Origin: Filobacillus milosensis
Lineage (GTDB): Bacteria > Bacillota > Bacilli > Bacillales > Alkalibacillaceae
Direction of reading: 5' to 3'
DNA length: 64,000 nucleotides
Assembly (NCBI RefSeq): GCF_004402015.1
Contig: NZ_SOPW01000013.1
Coordinates: forward strand, 26,935-90,934
Shown: in pieces, positions 1-9,772 of the stretch
Layout of the letters: each line of letters begins with the position of its first letter
Numbering within the stretch: position 1 is the first letter of the stretch
Position numbers and translations under genes: made by a program
The notes under the pieces: generated by a model
Database searches by the model: none
Seen by the model: only the letters and a program-made list of their open reading frames with translations
What the model was told of the DNA's origin: nothing

Positions 1-1227
1 TAATGACGGGGCTTGTGGGAACTCAAGTCCTATCTGCCATGCACCCATACCACGTAACCTATACTCACGGACTAATAGCATTTTGGCTGCAAAACTTCGA
101 GAATCTTCAAACCAGACCACATGTGTTCTTCCTTTATTGTCTTGGTATTGAAACCATGGAGCTTGATGTTGCTGAGAATAAAATATAGGTACCTGATAAT
201 TCATTGCACGCCTAGTTGCTTCTAGTGAAGAAATTGCTTTCCCACTATACTCATTACCTTCTAGCAATGTCCAATCATATCCATACCTCGGAAAACCTAA
301 AATGACCTTTTTGCTATTCATTCGGTTGATTGCATACTCAATCGTATTTCGAACCTGTTCAATGGGGGCAACAGGTCCAGGCACACCACCTGCATGGTGC
401 CAATCATATGCCATAATAAAAACTAAGTCTACAGCAGAACCAATCCCTCCATAATCATACCCCAAAAGCCACGGAATCTCGTCACTTGTTTTTGGTGGGA
501 TAGCAACAGAGGTGATATATCCATGTGGCTTTAATCTTTCGCTCAATAATCTCAAAAATCCAGAAAATAAATCTCTGTCGTCCGCATGAACCCCTTCAAA
601 ATCTATGTTTACTCCCATATATTGTTTTGTTGATAGTAACGAGAAAATGTTTTCAATTAATCTATTTCTTAACTCAGGGGAATTAAGTACTTCATGAACT
701 AACTCCCCACTAAACCCTGATTCTGTCAAATTTGTTATGGTTGCGATGGGAGCTGAATGATTATTTTTAGCTGTTTGAATCGCTGTTTCATCATTTAAAT
801 CGCTTAACGACCCATCACGATAGAAGTGATATTCGAACAATGGTATATAACTAATGAGTGGTGATAATAACTGAATGAGTTCCTTATCTTTTTCAGGTGT
901 ACGAATGGTAACATATCCCATACTATTTATTGGATAGCTTGGAAGTTCAGGAATTTTCAACCTCATTCCAACGGTTAATTGATAAGGATTCCAAAAATTA
1001 TTTGTGGCCATCAAAGACTCTACAGGAACATAAGTCATTTGGGATATCGTATAAAAACTATCTCCCGGTTGAACATTGTAAACAGACTGAGGAATAGCAA
1101 TTGATTGCCCTGGAACGATATTTGTGTTTGTAATTCCATTTAGAGTCATGATTGACTGATAAGAAACTTCGTATTTCCTTCCAATGGAAAATAAAGAATC
1201 GCCTTCCTTTACAGTATAAATAAACAA
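1..1227 (-). CDS. LysM-GH18 spore cortex-lytic enzyme (SleL/YaaH-like), 3' end outside window
   Basis: 409 codons are open from a TTG at 1227 to base 1 with no stop, so the C-terminus lies outside the window. The TTG has a GGAGGTGG ribosome site 6 nt upstream. Two LysM repeats are visible (about residues 2-47 and 49-94; YTVKEGDSLFSI and YNVQPGDSFYTI), then a GH18 domain with the catalytic motif GVNIDFEGV (Glu about 211) and a conserved end MGAWQIGLEFP. SleL/YaaH enzymes of this architecture are N-acetylglucosaminidases that degrade cortex muropeptides in germinating spores; the reading frame nearly reaches their usual length of about 430 residues. LysM should anchor it to peptidoglycan. It is divergent from merA1. 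Substrate specificity is inferred from the architecture. Confidence 0.88.
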   Translation of the reverse strand, partial: MFIYTVKEGDSLFSIGRKYEVSYQSIMTLNGITNTNIVPGQSIAIPQSVYNVQPGDSFYTISQMTYVPVESLMATNNFWNPYQLTVGMRLKIPELPSYPINSMGYVTIRTPEKDKELIQLLSPLISYIPLFEYHFYRDGSLSDLNDETAIQTAKNNHSAPIATITNLTESGFSGELVHEVLNSPELRNRLIENIFSLLSTKQYMGVNIDFEGVHADDRDLFSGFLRLLSERLKPHGYITSVAIPPKTSDEIPWLLGYDYGGIGSAVDLVFIMAYDWHHAGGVPGPVAPIEQVRNTIEYAINRMNSKKVILGFPRYGYDWTLLEGNEYSGKAISSLEATRRAMNYQVPIFYSQQHQAPWFQYQDNKGRTHVVWFEDSRSFAAKMLLVREYRLRGMGAWQIGLEFPQAPSL

Positions 1228-1310
1228 GTATATCCACCTCCAAATCAATGAATTCTATATACTATTTAACAATATGCAACACAATAATTTAATATGTTGA
1301 AACAAAACAT

Positions 1311-1346
1311 TTGCAATAACATATTAAGATATTATAATATAAATAG
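1311..1346 (+). promoter_or_regulatory. Promoter of merA1 with shared ACATATTAA motif
   Basis: The block ACATATTAA starts at 1319 and is followed 10 nt later by TATAAA; an alternative -10 TATAAT (1333-1338) pairs with TTGCAA (1311-1316) at 16 bp. The block TATTAAGATATTA recurs exactly upstream of the TlpA-like gene at 32 kb, and the ACATATTAA-N10-TATAAT layout recurs at 25.7 and 31.2 kb. A common regulator is inferred. Confidence 0.5.
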
Positions 1347-1382
1347 AGTAATCACATTTTATTTATGGAAGGTGAGTTTTTA

Positions 1383-3032
1383 ATGACTGAAAAAAACATT
1401 AGAGTTATATTACCGGTTCAGGGAATGACATGCACAAGTTGTGAGGTACATGTGACGAAAGCCTTACAAGAGATTGGAGCAGCAAATATTGAAACAAGCT
1501 TTCAAAAAGGAGAAACTTTGTTTGAAATAAACGAGCAAGGAATTGACCAAGCCAAAGATGCCATAAAAAAAACCGGTTATGATATAGGAGAAGAACAAAT
1601 CTTAACAGGTAATGAAAATCAACTAGATGATCTTACAGGAGATTATGATCTTTTAATTATTGGTTCTGGCGGGGCTGCCTTCTCAGCTGCCATTAAGGCT
1701 GTAGAGAAAGGTGCAAAGGTTGCAATGGTGGAACGTGGAACGATTGGTGGAACATGTGTCAATATTGGTTGTGTACCTTCAAAAACGTTGTTACGTGCCG
1801 GAGAAATCAATCATTTTGCAAAGCAAAATCCATTCAATGGCTTAAATCTATCTGCAGGTCCAGTTGAATTAAATAAACTTACAGAACAAAAGTCTGATTT
1901 AGTAGAAAGTTTACGAAACAAAAAATATGTTGATTTAATTGACGAATATGGTTTTGAGTTAATAAAAGGAGCAGCTAAATTTGTTGATGAACAAACAATA
2001 GAGGTAGATGGTAAAACAATCACAGCTAAAAAGTTCTTGATTGCTACTGGCGCTTCTTCAACAATTCCTAATATCCCAGGATTAGATGATGTTGATTATT
2101 TAACTAGTACAACAGCACTTGAATTAAAGGAAGTACCTTCACGTCTTGCTGTAATTGGATCAGGGTACATTGCGATGGAATTAGGGCAACTATTTAACAA
2201 TTTAGGTTCTCAAGTTACACTTATGCAACGAGGTGAACGTTTAGTAAAAGAATATGATCCAGAAATTTCAGAGGCAATTGATGAAGCATTGACAGAACAA
2301 GGTTTACAATTTATCACAGGGGTTACTTACAAAAAAGTTGAGCAAGAGGGTAGCTTGAAAAGGGTGTATCTTGAAGTTAATGGAGAAGAAAAGGTTATTG
2401 AGGCAGAAGAGATTTTAGTTGCAGCTGGCAGAACACCGAATACATCATCTTTAAATCTGGATAAAGCCGGTGTAAGAATTGGAAATCGTCAAGAAGTATT
2501 TGTAGACGAATACTTACAAACATCAAACCCAAGAATTTACGCAGCTGGTGACGTGACGCTTGGACCACAATTCGTTTATGTAGCAGCATATGAAGGTGGA
2601 ATTGTTGCAGAAAATGCTCTTGGATTAGGCAAACGTACTGTTGATTTACGTTTTGTTCCAGCAGTAACGTTTACGAATCCTTCCATTGCCGCCGTAGGAT
2701 TAACAGAGAAGCAAGCAAAGGATAAAGGGTACGATGTTAAAGTTTCTGTATTACCATTAGATGCAGTACCACGTGCACTTGTCAATCGGGAAACAAAAGG
2801 TGTGTTCAAACTAGTGGTTGATGCGAATACACAAAAATTAATAGGTACTCAAATTGTAGCCGAAAATGCCGGTGATGTCATTTACTCTGCTACACTTGCG
2901 ATTCAATTTGGTTTAACAATTGATGATTTAAAATCTACACTTGCTCCTTATTTAACGATGGCCGAGGGATTAAAGTTGGCTGCGTTAACTTTTGATAAAG
3001 ATGTTTCAAAGTTATCTTGTTGTGCAGGATAG
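1383..3032 (+). CDS. merA: Mercuric reductase MerA with N-terminal HMA domain (copy 1)
   Basis: 549 residues from ATG 1383, preceded by GAAGGTGAG; an in-frame ATG at 1365 lacks a good ribosome site. An HMA domain carries GMTCTSC (Cys17, Cys20). A FAD-binding GSGGAAFSA (about 94-102) and the redox pair GGTCVNIGC (Cys125, Cys130) follow, then the NAD(P)H and dimerisation domains, ending KLSCCAG. The terminal vicinal cysteines are the hallmark that separates MerA from other flavin disulfide reductases. The cytoplasmic enzyme reduces Hg(II) to volatile Hg(0) with NADPH. A second copy sits at 8036. The gene has its own promoter and is followed after about 30 nt by a 52-residue CC peptide gene. Confidence 0.93.
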   Translation: MTEKNIRVILPVQGMTCTSCEVHVTKALQEIGAANIETSFQKGETLFEINEQGIDQAKDAIKKTGYDIGEEQILTGNENQLDDLTGDYDLLIIGSGGAAFSAAIKAVEKGAKVAMVERGTIGGTCVNIGCVPSKTLLRAGEINHFAKQNPFNGLNLSAGPVELNKLTEQKSDLVESLRNKKYVDLIDEYGFELIKGAAKFVDEQTIEVDGKTITAKKFLIATGASSTIPNIPGLDDVDYLTSTTALELKEVPSRLAVIGSGYIAMELGQLFNNLGSQVTLMQRGERLVKEYDPEISEAIDEALTEQGLQFITGVTYKKVEQEGSLKRVYLEVNGEEKVIEAEEILVAAGRTPNTSSLNLDKAGVRIGNRQEVFVDEYLQTSNPRIYAAGDVTLGPQFVYVAAYEGGIVAENALGLGKRTVDLRFVPAVTFTNPSIAAVGLTEKQAKDKGYDVKVSVLPLDAVPRALVNRETKGVFKLVVDANTQKLIGTQIVAENAGDVIYSATLAIQFGLTIDDLKSTLAPYLTMAEGLKLAALTFDKDVSKLSCCAG

Positions 3033-3063
3033 AAAAAAACCTTCTCTAATTGAGGTGAGATAA

Positions 3064-3222
3064 ATGTGTTGTATCAATCCAAACATGTTTAAGGACTCAA
3101 AAGATAACACTAAAAAACAAGAGTTCGAAGGGTGTACAAAAAAAGGCAGAACAAAAATAAATAGTTTGTTCTTGACAGTGGGAATTTTAGCCTTTGCAAT
3201 CGTTGTCTCCTTTTTACGTTAA
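3064..3222 (+). CDS. 52-residue Cys-containing single-span membrane peptide
   Basis: This small ORF begins MCCINPNMF behind a GAGGTGAG ribosome site 7 nt upstream of the ATG, 31 nt after merA1. It contains CC at residues 2-3, one more Cys (EGC), a basic linker KKGRTK and one C-terminal hydrophobic helix ending VVSFLR. The likely topology is a cytosolic Cys-bearing N-terminus anchored in the membrane. I do not recognise the family. Position and CC motif suggest a role in presenting Hg(II) to MerA, by analogy with the small mer membrane proteins, but no homology to MerE or MerT is evident. It is followed directly by a strong terminator. Confidence 0.6.
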   Translation: MCCINPNMFKDSKDNTKKQEFEGCTKKGRTKINSLFLTVGILAFAIVVSFLR

Positions 3223-3226
3223 TTAA

Positions 3227-3267
3227 AAGAAAGCACCTTAGGGGTTTGTACCCTTTGGTGCTTTCTT
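3227..3267. terminator. Bidirectional terminator between merA1 unit and nadK
   Basis: The 11-bp stem AAGAAAGCACC / GGTGCTTTCTT encloses an inner AGGG/CCCT pairing. A/T-rich flanks on both sides let it serve the rightward merA1 unit and the leftward NAD kinase gene, whose stop codon overlaps its right arm. Confidence 0.85.
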
Positions 3268-4075
3268 ATTTATGGATATCTGTTTCTATCAAAAATTTTT
3301 CTTTCACCCTCTTCCAAAAAGGGAAGGGTCTATATCGCGCAAAGCTTATTTTTTCTTCAGCAACCTTTATCCCGATTCTTTTTATTATTCCTAGATTATA
3401 CTCGGTTCCATCTATTCCTAACAATATCTCCTTGTTTGTTTTTGGTATATGTAGTGTTAAAGGTTGTTCTTTTGGTAAAATAAGTGGGCGATTTAGCGTA
3501 CGATATACACTGTTGTTAATGGAAGCAATTTCTGTGACTTGCATTGCTTCGATTGTGGGATGAATAATACTTCCCCATAATGAATGGTTATATGCAGTAG
3601 ATCCAGAGGGGGTAGAAATAATGATCCCATCACCTTTAAACGATTCAAAATGATCATTATTTATTTCCACCTCTAACACCATCGTTGAAATGGATTTGCT
3701 TTTTATGACAATTTCATTTAAGGCTAAAAAGGACTTTCTTTCTCCTGATTCCAGCTCGAATTCTCCTTTTATTAGTGGGCATCTGTCAAGAATTGGATCC
3801 TCATTCATGATTTTTTCTAATAGTAAATCTGCTTCATCAGCTTGCCAATCAGCGTAGAATCCTAATGTTCCCGTGTGTAATCCCACAAAAGAGGTGGATT
3901 CCGTATAAAATTCTTTAAAACCTTTTAACATTGTACCGTCCCCACCAATTGAAACGACCAAGTCGGGTGAATTATTTAGTTGGATTCCTTCTTCTAATAA
4001 TCTTTTTTTGAATTTTTCACCAATTTCTCGACTAGTTGTATCTGGTCTTTCGATAATCTGAAAAGATCTTATCAT
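3266..4075 (-). CDS. nadK: NAD kinase (NadK2/PpnKB type)
   Basis: 269 residues. The nucleotide-binding GGDGTML motif is at about residues 44-50, followed by GLHTGTLGFYADW and NEIVIKS, as in the second NAD kinase of Bacillus (YtdI type). It phosphorylates NAD to NADP with ATP or polyphosphate in the cytosol. It is convergent with the merA1 unit and shares its terminator. MerA uses NADPH, so co-location with two merA genes may be functional, although NAD kinase is also an ordinary housekeeping gene. A second, core copy elsewhere in the genome is expected but cannot be seen. Confidence 0.93.
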   Translation of the reverse strand: MIRSFQIIERPDTTSREIGEKFKKRLLEEGIQLNNSPDLVVSIGGDGTMLKGFKEFYTESTSFVGLHTGTLGFYADWQADEADLLLEKIMNEDPILDRCPLIKGEFELESGERKSFLALNEIVIKSKSISTMVLEVEINNDHFESFKGDGIIISTPSGSTAYNHSLWGSIIHPTIEAMQVTEIASINNSVYRTLNRPLILPKEQPLTLHIPKTNKEILLGIDGTEYNLGIIKRIGIKVAEEKISFARYRPFPFWKRVKEKFLIETDIHK

Positions 4076-4326
4076 AAAATACTCCTTTATCTTTTAGATA
4101 TTATAGTTTCCCTGTGTCTTACATGATAATTCACTATGTTTATTTTCTCCTTTATTCTAAGTTAAACATTTTTTGTGTATTTCAAAATCAAACAAAGGCC
4201 GGGGATACGCATACTAGACCTGATTTATTATAGTCCCTATCGTATTAATTACCAGGCTCCAATCGAAATTGGAAGCCAGGCTGGAATAAGTGTTTTACTA
4301 TTTATTATTTATGTGAGTCAGTTTAA

Positions 4327-4530
4327 CTATTGATGAGGGATTTTTTTGTCATTTTCTTTGATTTTTCGATTTTCATTGAAATGATAAACAGGACGGTCAA
4401 TATCACTGTCATTGCTATCTGTTGCTGCACCATTAACTGAAATACCCGCAATAGCTACATCCTGTAGACGACTTGCATTGTTTATAGGTAAAATGTTTTT
4501 TTCACTATTTAAAGAATTATCTTTTTCCAC
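4327..4530 (-). CDS. Small polar protein of unknown function (67 aa)
   Basis: The GTG start at 4530 is chosen because GGAGGTGAT lies 4-5 nt upstream; the frame opens 12 codons earlier without a ribosome site. The product is acidic and polar, with no membrane helix and no cysteine. It contains the segment AGISVNGAATDSNDSD and ends with a charged Lys-rich tail. I do not recognise it; a spore-associated small protein is possible from the context but nothing in the sequence proves it. A hairpin GGCTCCAAT-cgaa-ATTGGAAGCC at 4255-4277 lies beyond its 3' end and may terminate it. Confidence 0.45.
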   Translation of the reverse strand: MEKDNSLNSEKNILPINNASRLQDVAIAGISVNGAATDSNDSDIDRPVYHFNENRKIKENDKKIPHQ

Positions 4531-4919
4531 TTTTATCACCTCCACTGTTAATATGTCCAAACCCATAAATAAAAGACTCTTGTACTGATCATTATCTTTC
4601 CATTAGAAGTACTAGCTAACAAGGAATTCCTTTGGCCTATATCCCTTTATCTTATATCCATTAAGAACCCCTAAATATACACTCCAAATAAATAAGAAGC
4701 ATGTAATATAGATTCAATCCTGGGATGCCTGATGTATTCAACCTCTAAAATCATTTTAAAAAAGGCAATAACCGTTTCTTTAACTTTTAAGTTAAGGGTT
4801 TATTATAAATGAAATAATTTTAAGGTTATGTAACACAATAGTCATAGATAAACAAATTCTATTAATTACTTAACAATAGATAACCGTTTACAAATTCTTT
4901 TTTTGAAAGGTTGGGTAGG
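4531..4919. other. Intergenic region with TTAACTT/AAGTTAA dyad
   Basis: No coding potential was seen. The dyad TTAACTT-tt-AAGTTAA at 4780-4795 lies inside a longer AACC...GGTT pairing, about 125 nt upstream of the ThDP enzyme gene. It could be an operator or a leader hairpin for the following four-gene unit. A clear sigma-A promoter was not resolved. Confidence 0.4.
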
Positions 4920-6554
4920 ATGAGAACAGCGAATCTTATCGTAAAAATGTTAGAACATGAAGGAGTTGAATATATATTCGGAGTCCCTGGTGAAGAAAAT
5001 TTAGATATTATGGATGCCTTATTAGATTCTAAAATTGAATTCATTGTAACGAGACATGAAACAGGTGCAGCCTTTATTGCAGGGACATATGGGCGTTTAA
5101 CAGGAAAACCTGGAGTATGTTTATCTACATTGGGGCCTGGTGCAACCAATCTACTTACTGGCGTAGCAAATGCCAATATGGATCGTTCCCCAATCGTTGC
5201 AATTACAGGGCAAGCCGGGTTAGATCGTCAACACAAAGAATCGCATCAGTATTATGATTTAATCTCTATGTATGCTCCTGTTACAAAATGGAATGCTGCA
5301 ATAAAAAGTAGAGAAATCATTTCAGAGGTAATTCGTAAGGCTTTTCATGTTGCTTCTGGAGAAAAGCCAGGGGCTACACATATTGATATCCCTGAAGACA
5401 TTGCAGCCATAGACGTTGAAGAACAACCTCCTTTATTTAAGGTTGAGCATCAATTGTCTGAAGCAGGTGATGAAGTGATTGAGAAAGTTAAAGATGAAAT
5501 AACAAATGCTAAAAATCCGTTGATTCTTGCTGGAAATGGAATCACTCGTGGAAATGCATCTAAACAATTGATAACTTTGGTGGAAAAATACTCCATTCCT
5601 GTTACACATACCTTTATGGGGAAGGGAGCTTTACCATGGACTCATGAGCTGAGTTTATTTACAGCTGGGCTAGGTGGGAAGGATTACATCACATGTGGTT
5701 TCGAAAATGCTGATTTAATTATTACAATTGGGTTTGATATGGCAGAATATCCACCAGTTAATTGGAACCCTACTGGAGACAAAGTTATTCTACATATAGA
5801 TACAACTGAGGCTGAGACAGATTCTCATTATCCAGTAAATTTAAATGTTATTGGTGATATTGCAAGTAATTTAGAAAAGATAACAGATTCTCTTCCTGAA
5901 AGAAAAGAAATAAGTCCATGGATTTCTAGGCTTAGAAAAAATATGCTAGATGAACTTAAAGAATATGAAAATGATACAGAATTCCCTTTAAAACCTCAAC
6001 GAATTATTTCCGATCTTCGTTCTGTCATGGGAGAAGACGATATTGTGTTATCGGATGTAGGGGCACATAAGATGTGGTTAGCTAGGATGTATCATTGCTA
6101 TCAGCCAAACACGATGTTAATTTCAAATGGTTTAGCGTCTATGGGAATTGCATTACCTGCAGCGATTGGGGCAAAACTGGTTTATCCAGATCGTAAAATT
6201 GTTGCAGTTTGTGGGGACGGGGGATTTCAAATGACAAGTGCAGAACTCGAAACAGCTGTGCGCCTAAAATTACCTATTGTTATTTTACTATGGAGAGATG
6301 ACGGATACGGACTCATTGAATGGAAGCAAATGAAAGCATTTAATCGGGCATCACATATTAAATTTGGTAATCCGGATTTTGTTAAACTTGCTGAATCTTA
6401 TGGAGCTAAGGCTTTTCGGATTAACAAGACAGAAGAACTAAAACCAGTCCTTCAACAAGCTTTAAAATTAGATCAACCTGTTTTAATTGATTGTCCAGTA
6501 GATTATGGTGAAAATCTTAAATTGACAAAGCGATTAGGGGAGTTAATTTGTTAA
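4920..6554 (+). CDS. IlvB-like ThDP enzyme, candidate 2-oxoglutarate decarboxylase
   Basis: 544 residues from ATG 4920, with GAAAGG upstream. The N-terminal pyrimidine-binding domain has the catalytic Glu in TRHETGAAF (Glu47) and GPGATNL; the C-terminal domain has the ThDP/Mg motif CGDGGFQMT. The family label would be acetolactate synthase. However, the protein lacks the AlsS-type GPGTSNL signature and, from memory, shares SDVGAHKMW, FGNPDFV and DCPVDY with the cyanobacterial enzyme shown to decarboxylate 2-oxoglutarate to succinic semialdehyde. The next gene is succinate-semialdehyde dehydrogenase, as in that cyanobacterium. Neither a small regulatory IlvN subunit nor AlsD is nearby. The 2-OG activity is inferred and untested. 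Confidence 0.7.
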   Translation: MRTANLIVKMLEHEGVEYIFGVPGEENLDIMDALLDSKIEFIVTRHETGAAFIAGTYGRLTGKPGVCLSTLGPGATNLLTGVANANMDRSPIVAITGQAGLDRQHKESHQYYDLISMYAPVTKWNAAIKSREIISEVIRKAFHVASGEKPGATHIDIPEDIAAIDVEEQPPLFKVEHQLSEAGDEVIEKVKDEITNAKNPLILAGNGITRGNASKQLITLVEKYSIPVTHTFMGKGALPWTHELSLFTAGLGGKDYITCGFENADLIITIGFDMAEYPPVNWNPTGDKVILHIDTTEAETDSHYPVNLNVIGDIASNLEKITDSLPERKEISPWISRLRKNMLDELKEYENDTEFPLKPQRIISDLRSVMGEDDIVLSDVGAHKMWLARMYHCYQPNTMLISNGLASMGIALPAAIGAKLVYPDRKIVAVCGDGGFQMTSAELETAVRLKLPIVILLWRDDGYGLIEWKQMKAFNRASHIKFGNPDFVKLAESYGAKAFRINKTEELKPVLQQALKLDQPVLIDCPVDYGENLKLTKRLGELIC

Positions 6555-6582
6555 AGGTTTCAATTTTGAAAGGTGGGGTTTT

Positions 6583-8007
6583 ATGAATAAATTCATGTTC
6601 ATTTCAGGTCAATGGGTAGGAAAAGAACTAGAGAAAATCCCCGTTTATAACCCTGCAAATGGAACAATTGTTGGAACGATTCCTAAAGGAGGTACTGAAG
6701 AAGCAAAAAAAGCAATTGATGCTGCATCTGATGCATTTCCAACGTGGTCTCAATTAACAGTTTATGAGCGCTCAAATTATTTAGAAAAATTATTTCAACT
6801 TATGAACAAATATGAAAATGAGATTGCAGAAATCATGGCCTTAGAAATGGGAAAACCAATGAATGATTCCATTGGGGAAGTGAAATACGCTGCATCATTT
6901 ATTAAATGGTTTTCGGAAGAAGGGAAAAGGGTATATGGAAGAATGATTCCATCCGATCGAGGTGGAAAAAGGTTACAAGTAATAAAACAACCTGTTGGTG
7001 TTGTCGGTGCTATAACACCATGGAATTTTCCAGCAGCAATGGTTACAAGGAAATTGGGTCCAGCATTAGCATCTGGATGCACGATCGTTATTAAACCTCC
7101 CACAGAAACTCCTTTAACAGCGATTCGCTTAGTTGAATTATGTGAGGAGGCAGAAATTCCAAATGGTGTTGTGAATTTGGTTACAGGCCGTGCAAGTGAA
7201 ATAGGTGATGAATTATTAACCAATCCAAAAGTAAGAAAGATTACGTTCACTGGCTCTACGGAGGTTGGGAAATTACTTATCCAAAAAAGTGTTGATCAGG
7301 TCAAGAAGTTGTCATTAGAACTAGGAGGTCATGCTCCAATACTTGTTTTAGAAGATGCAGATTTAGATATTGCTGCAAAAGGGGTACTCGCATCAAAATT
7401 TCGAAATAGTGGACAAACATGCATAGCAGGAAATCGGATTTATGTACATGAAAAAGTCTATGACGATTTTATTCTGAAATTTAAAGAGTTAACAGCTAAA
7501 TTGAAAGTTGGAGATCCTATGTCTATAGATACAGATATTGGACCATTAATTAATCAAGACGCTTATGAAAAAGTAAAGAACCATGTAGATGATGCTATTG
7601 GAAAAGGAGCTTTATGTGTGTTAGGTGGAGAGGGAGAAGAGAAAAACAACACCTATTTTTATCAACCTACCATTTTAAAAGATGTTACACCAGACATGTT
7701 AATTATGAATGAAGAAACGTTTGGTCCAATAGCACCTATTCAAAAAATATACAATGATGATGAAGCCATTCAATATGCAAATGATACACCATTTGGTCTG
7801 GCCGCATATGTGTTTACTGAAAGTTATAAACGGGCCAATCGAATTATTGAACAGTTAGATTTTGGTATTATTGGTTGGAATGATGGTGTTCCTTCTGCTG
7901 CACAAGCACCATTTGGAGGGATGAAACAGAGTGGTATAGGAAGAGAAGGAGGTATTGAAGGAATAGAAGTTTTCTTAGAAACAAAATATATATCTATTGG
8001 GTATTAA
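6583..8007 (+). CDS. gabD: Succinate-semialdehyde dehydrogenase (GabD family)
   Basis: 474 residues, ALDH superfamily. Seen: the substrate-channel signature [10 protein letters not shown], the Glu general base in LELGGHAP, the catalytic Cys in NSGQTCIAG, and a C-terminal [14 protein letters not shown] as in GabD-type enzymes. It oxidises succinic semialdehyde to succinate with NAD(P). It starts 28 nt after the ThDP enzyme with a GAAAGGTGGGG ribosome site, so it is co-transcribed with it. The second merA follows with a 28-nt gap. Together with the upstream enzyme it would bypass 2-OG dehydrogenase. Cofactor preference cannot be read from the sequence. Confidence 0.88.
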   Translation: MNKFMFISGQWVGKELEKIPVYNPANGTIVGTIPKGGTEEAKKAIDAASDAFPTWSQLTVYERSNYLEKLFQLMNKYENEIAEIMALEMGKPMNDSIGEVKYAASFIKWFSEEGKRVYGRMIPSDRGGKRLQVIKQPVGVVGAITPWNFPAAMVTRKLGPALASGCTIVIKPPTETPLTAIRLVELCEEAEIPNGVVNLVTGRASEIGDELLTNPKVRKITFTGSTEVGKLLIQKSVDQVKKLSLELGGHAPILVLEDADLDIAAKGVLASKFRNSGQTCIAGNRIYVHEKVYDDFILKFKELTAKLKVGDPMSIDTDIGPLINQDAYEKVKNHVDDAIGKGALCVLGGEGEEKNNTYFYQPTILKDVTPDMLIMNEETFGPIAPIQKIYNDDEAIQYANDTPFGLAAYVFTESYKRANRIIEQLDFGIIGWNDGVPSAAQAPFGGMKQSGIGREGGIEGIEVFLETKYISIGY

Positions 8008-8035
8008 AATCATGAAATACGAAAGGAGTTTTAAA

Positions 8036-9694
8036 ATGAGCGAAAACTTAATTAAAGTGAGACTACCAGTTGAGGGTATGACATGTACAGGGTGTGAGGA
8101 ACATGTGATAGAAGCATTAAATAAGGCTGGGGCAAAAAATGCCGAAGCTGATTTTAGAAGAGGTGAAGCAACTTTTAAAATAGGGGAAAATAAACTAAAC
8201 GCTGCAAAAGAAGCGGTTCGTGGAACGGGATATAAACCAGGAAATGAAGCAATTATATATGATGAAAAGGACAGGAAGAAATCGACTGAACAACATGATG
8301 GAGAGTATGATTTAATAATTATTGGATCTGGTGGTGCTGGATTTTCTGCGGCTATTCAAGCAGTGGAAAAGGGAGCCAAGGTCCTTATGGTGGAACGAGG
8401 AATAACTGGGGGAACTTGTGTAAATATTGGTTGTGTACCTTCTAAAACAATGTTACGTGCAGGAGAAATCAATCACTTGGCGACCTCAAATCCGTTTAAC
8501 GGACTTCAAACTTCGGCTGGCCCCGTAAATTTAGCTGATCTTATCGGACAAAAAGATGATTTAGTAGAGGGTCTCCGTACTAAGAAATATGTTGATTTAA
8601 TTGATGAGTATGGTTTTGATTTTATTCAAGGTGAAGCAAGATTTGTGAAAGAAAATGCGATTGAAGTGAATGGGGAAACAAAAACAGCGAAAAAATTTAT
8701 GATTTCTACCGGAGCTTCTCCTTCGGCTCCAAACATACCAGGTTTAACAGATATCGATTACTTAACAAGTACAACTTTACTTGAGCTTAAGGAAGTCCCG
8801 AAACGATTAGCAGTAATTGGTTCTGGTTATATCGCAATGGAATTAGGTCAAATGCTCCATAATCTAGGTTCGGAAGTAACATTAATGCAACGTAGTGAAA
8901 GATTACTAAAAGGGTCTGATCCAGAAATTTCTGATGCCGTATCAACCTTTTTAAATGAGAAAGGAATTAATATGTTAACTGGCGTTACTTATAAAAGAGT
9001 TGAAAAAAATGGGAATGAAAAAAGAATTCACATTGAGAAGGACGGGGAAGAACAAGTTATTTCAGCGGATCAAATATTAGTTGCAGCTGGTAGAACCCCT
9101 AATACCGCTTCATTAAATTTAGAAGCTGCAGGAGTAAAAGTAGGGAAAAGAGGAGAAGTGATTGTCAATGATTATCTCGAAACAAGTAATGCAAATATAT
9201 ACGCAGCAGGAGATGTTACATTAGGACCTCAGTTTGTTTATGTTGCAGCTTACGAAGGAGCTATTGTTGCAGATAACGCAATTGGTGCTGCCAAGAGGAA
9301 AGTTGATCTTCGTTATGTCCCAGCAGTAACGTTTACAAACCCATCTATTGCATCTGTAGGTCTAACAGAAGAGAAAGCAAAGGAAGAAGGGTATGAAGTT
9401 AAAACCTCAGTGCTACCGTTAGATGCTGTTCCAAGGGCTCTTGTGAACCGTGAAACAACAGGAGTGTTCAAATTAGTAGCAGATGAAAAAACAGGGAAAT
9501 TAATTGGGGCTCATATTGTTGCGGAAAATGCAGGTGATATTATCTATGCGGCTACAATAGCGATTCAATTTGGATTAACCATTGAAGATCTAAAAGAAAC
9601 ATTATGTCCGTATTTAACAATGAGTGAAGGATTAAAACTAGCCGTATTAACCTTTGGAAAAGATGTATCAAAGTTATCTTGTTGTGCGGGCTAA
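8036..9694 (+). CDS. merA: Mercuric reductase MerA with HMA domain (copy 2)
   Basis: 552 residues from ATG 8036, with AAAGGAG upstream; the longer frame from 7997 overlaps gabD and has no ribosome site. HMA motif GMTCTGC (Cys17, Cys20); FAD motif GSGGAGFSA; redox pair GGTCVNIGC (Cys128, Cys133); C-terminal KLSCCAG. All hallmarks of an active Hg(II) reductase are present. It is a clear paralogue of copy 1, with long identical blocks. It lies inside a metabolic operon (ThDP enzyme, gabD, this gene, then glutaminase) rather than a classic mer operon, which is unusual. Confidence 0.93.
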   Translation: MSENLIKVRLPVEGMTCTGCEEHVIEALNKAGAKNAEADFRRGEATFKIGENKLNAAKEAVRGTGYKPGNEAIIYDEKDRKKSTEQHDGEYDLIIIGSGGAGFSAAIQAVEKGAKVLMVERGITGGTCVNIGCVPSKTMLRAGEINHLATSNPFNGLQTSAGPVNLADLIGQKDDLVEGLRTKKYVDLIDEYGFDFIQGEARFVKENAIEVNGETKTAKKFMISTGASPSAPNIPGLTDIDYLTSTTLLELKEVPKRLAVIGSGYIAMELGQMLHNLGSEVTLMQRSERLLKGSDPEISDAVSTFLNEKGINMLTGVTYKRVEKNGNEKRIHIEKDGEEQVISADQILVAAGRTPNTASLNLEAAGVKVGKRGEVIVNDYLETSNANIYAAGDVTLGPQFVYVAAYEGAIVADNAIGAAKRKVDLRYVPAVTFTNPSIASVGLTEEKAKEEGYEVKTSVLPLDAVPRALVNRETTGVFKLVADEKTGKLIGAHIVAENAGDIIYAATIAIQFGLTIEDLKETLCPYLTMSEGLKLAVLTFGKDVSKLSCCAG

Positions 9695-9711
9695 TAAAAT
9701 TCGATCAACAA

Positions 9712-9737
9712 AAGGCCTCTTAATTCATAGAGGCCTT
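9712..9737 (+). terminator. Hairpin between merA2 and glutaminase
   Basis: AAGGCCTCT / AGAGGCCTT with an 8-nt loop, followed by CAATTTT. The weak T-tract suggests an attenuating terminator that sets partial read-through into glsA. Confidence 0.65.
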
Positions 9738-9772
9738 CAATTTTGAATAATAAATTAAAGGAAGTTAAAGAA

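Noticed and set aside
3246..3563. A 105-codon plus-strand ORF over nadK
   Set aside because: It is a shadow of the convincing NAD kinase on the other strand.
4920..6554. Naming the ThDP enzyme alsS (catabolic acetolactate synthase)
   Set aside because: It lacks the GPGTSNL signature, no alsD or alsR is nearby, and gabD follows directly.
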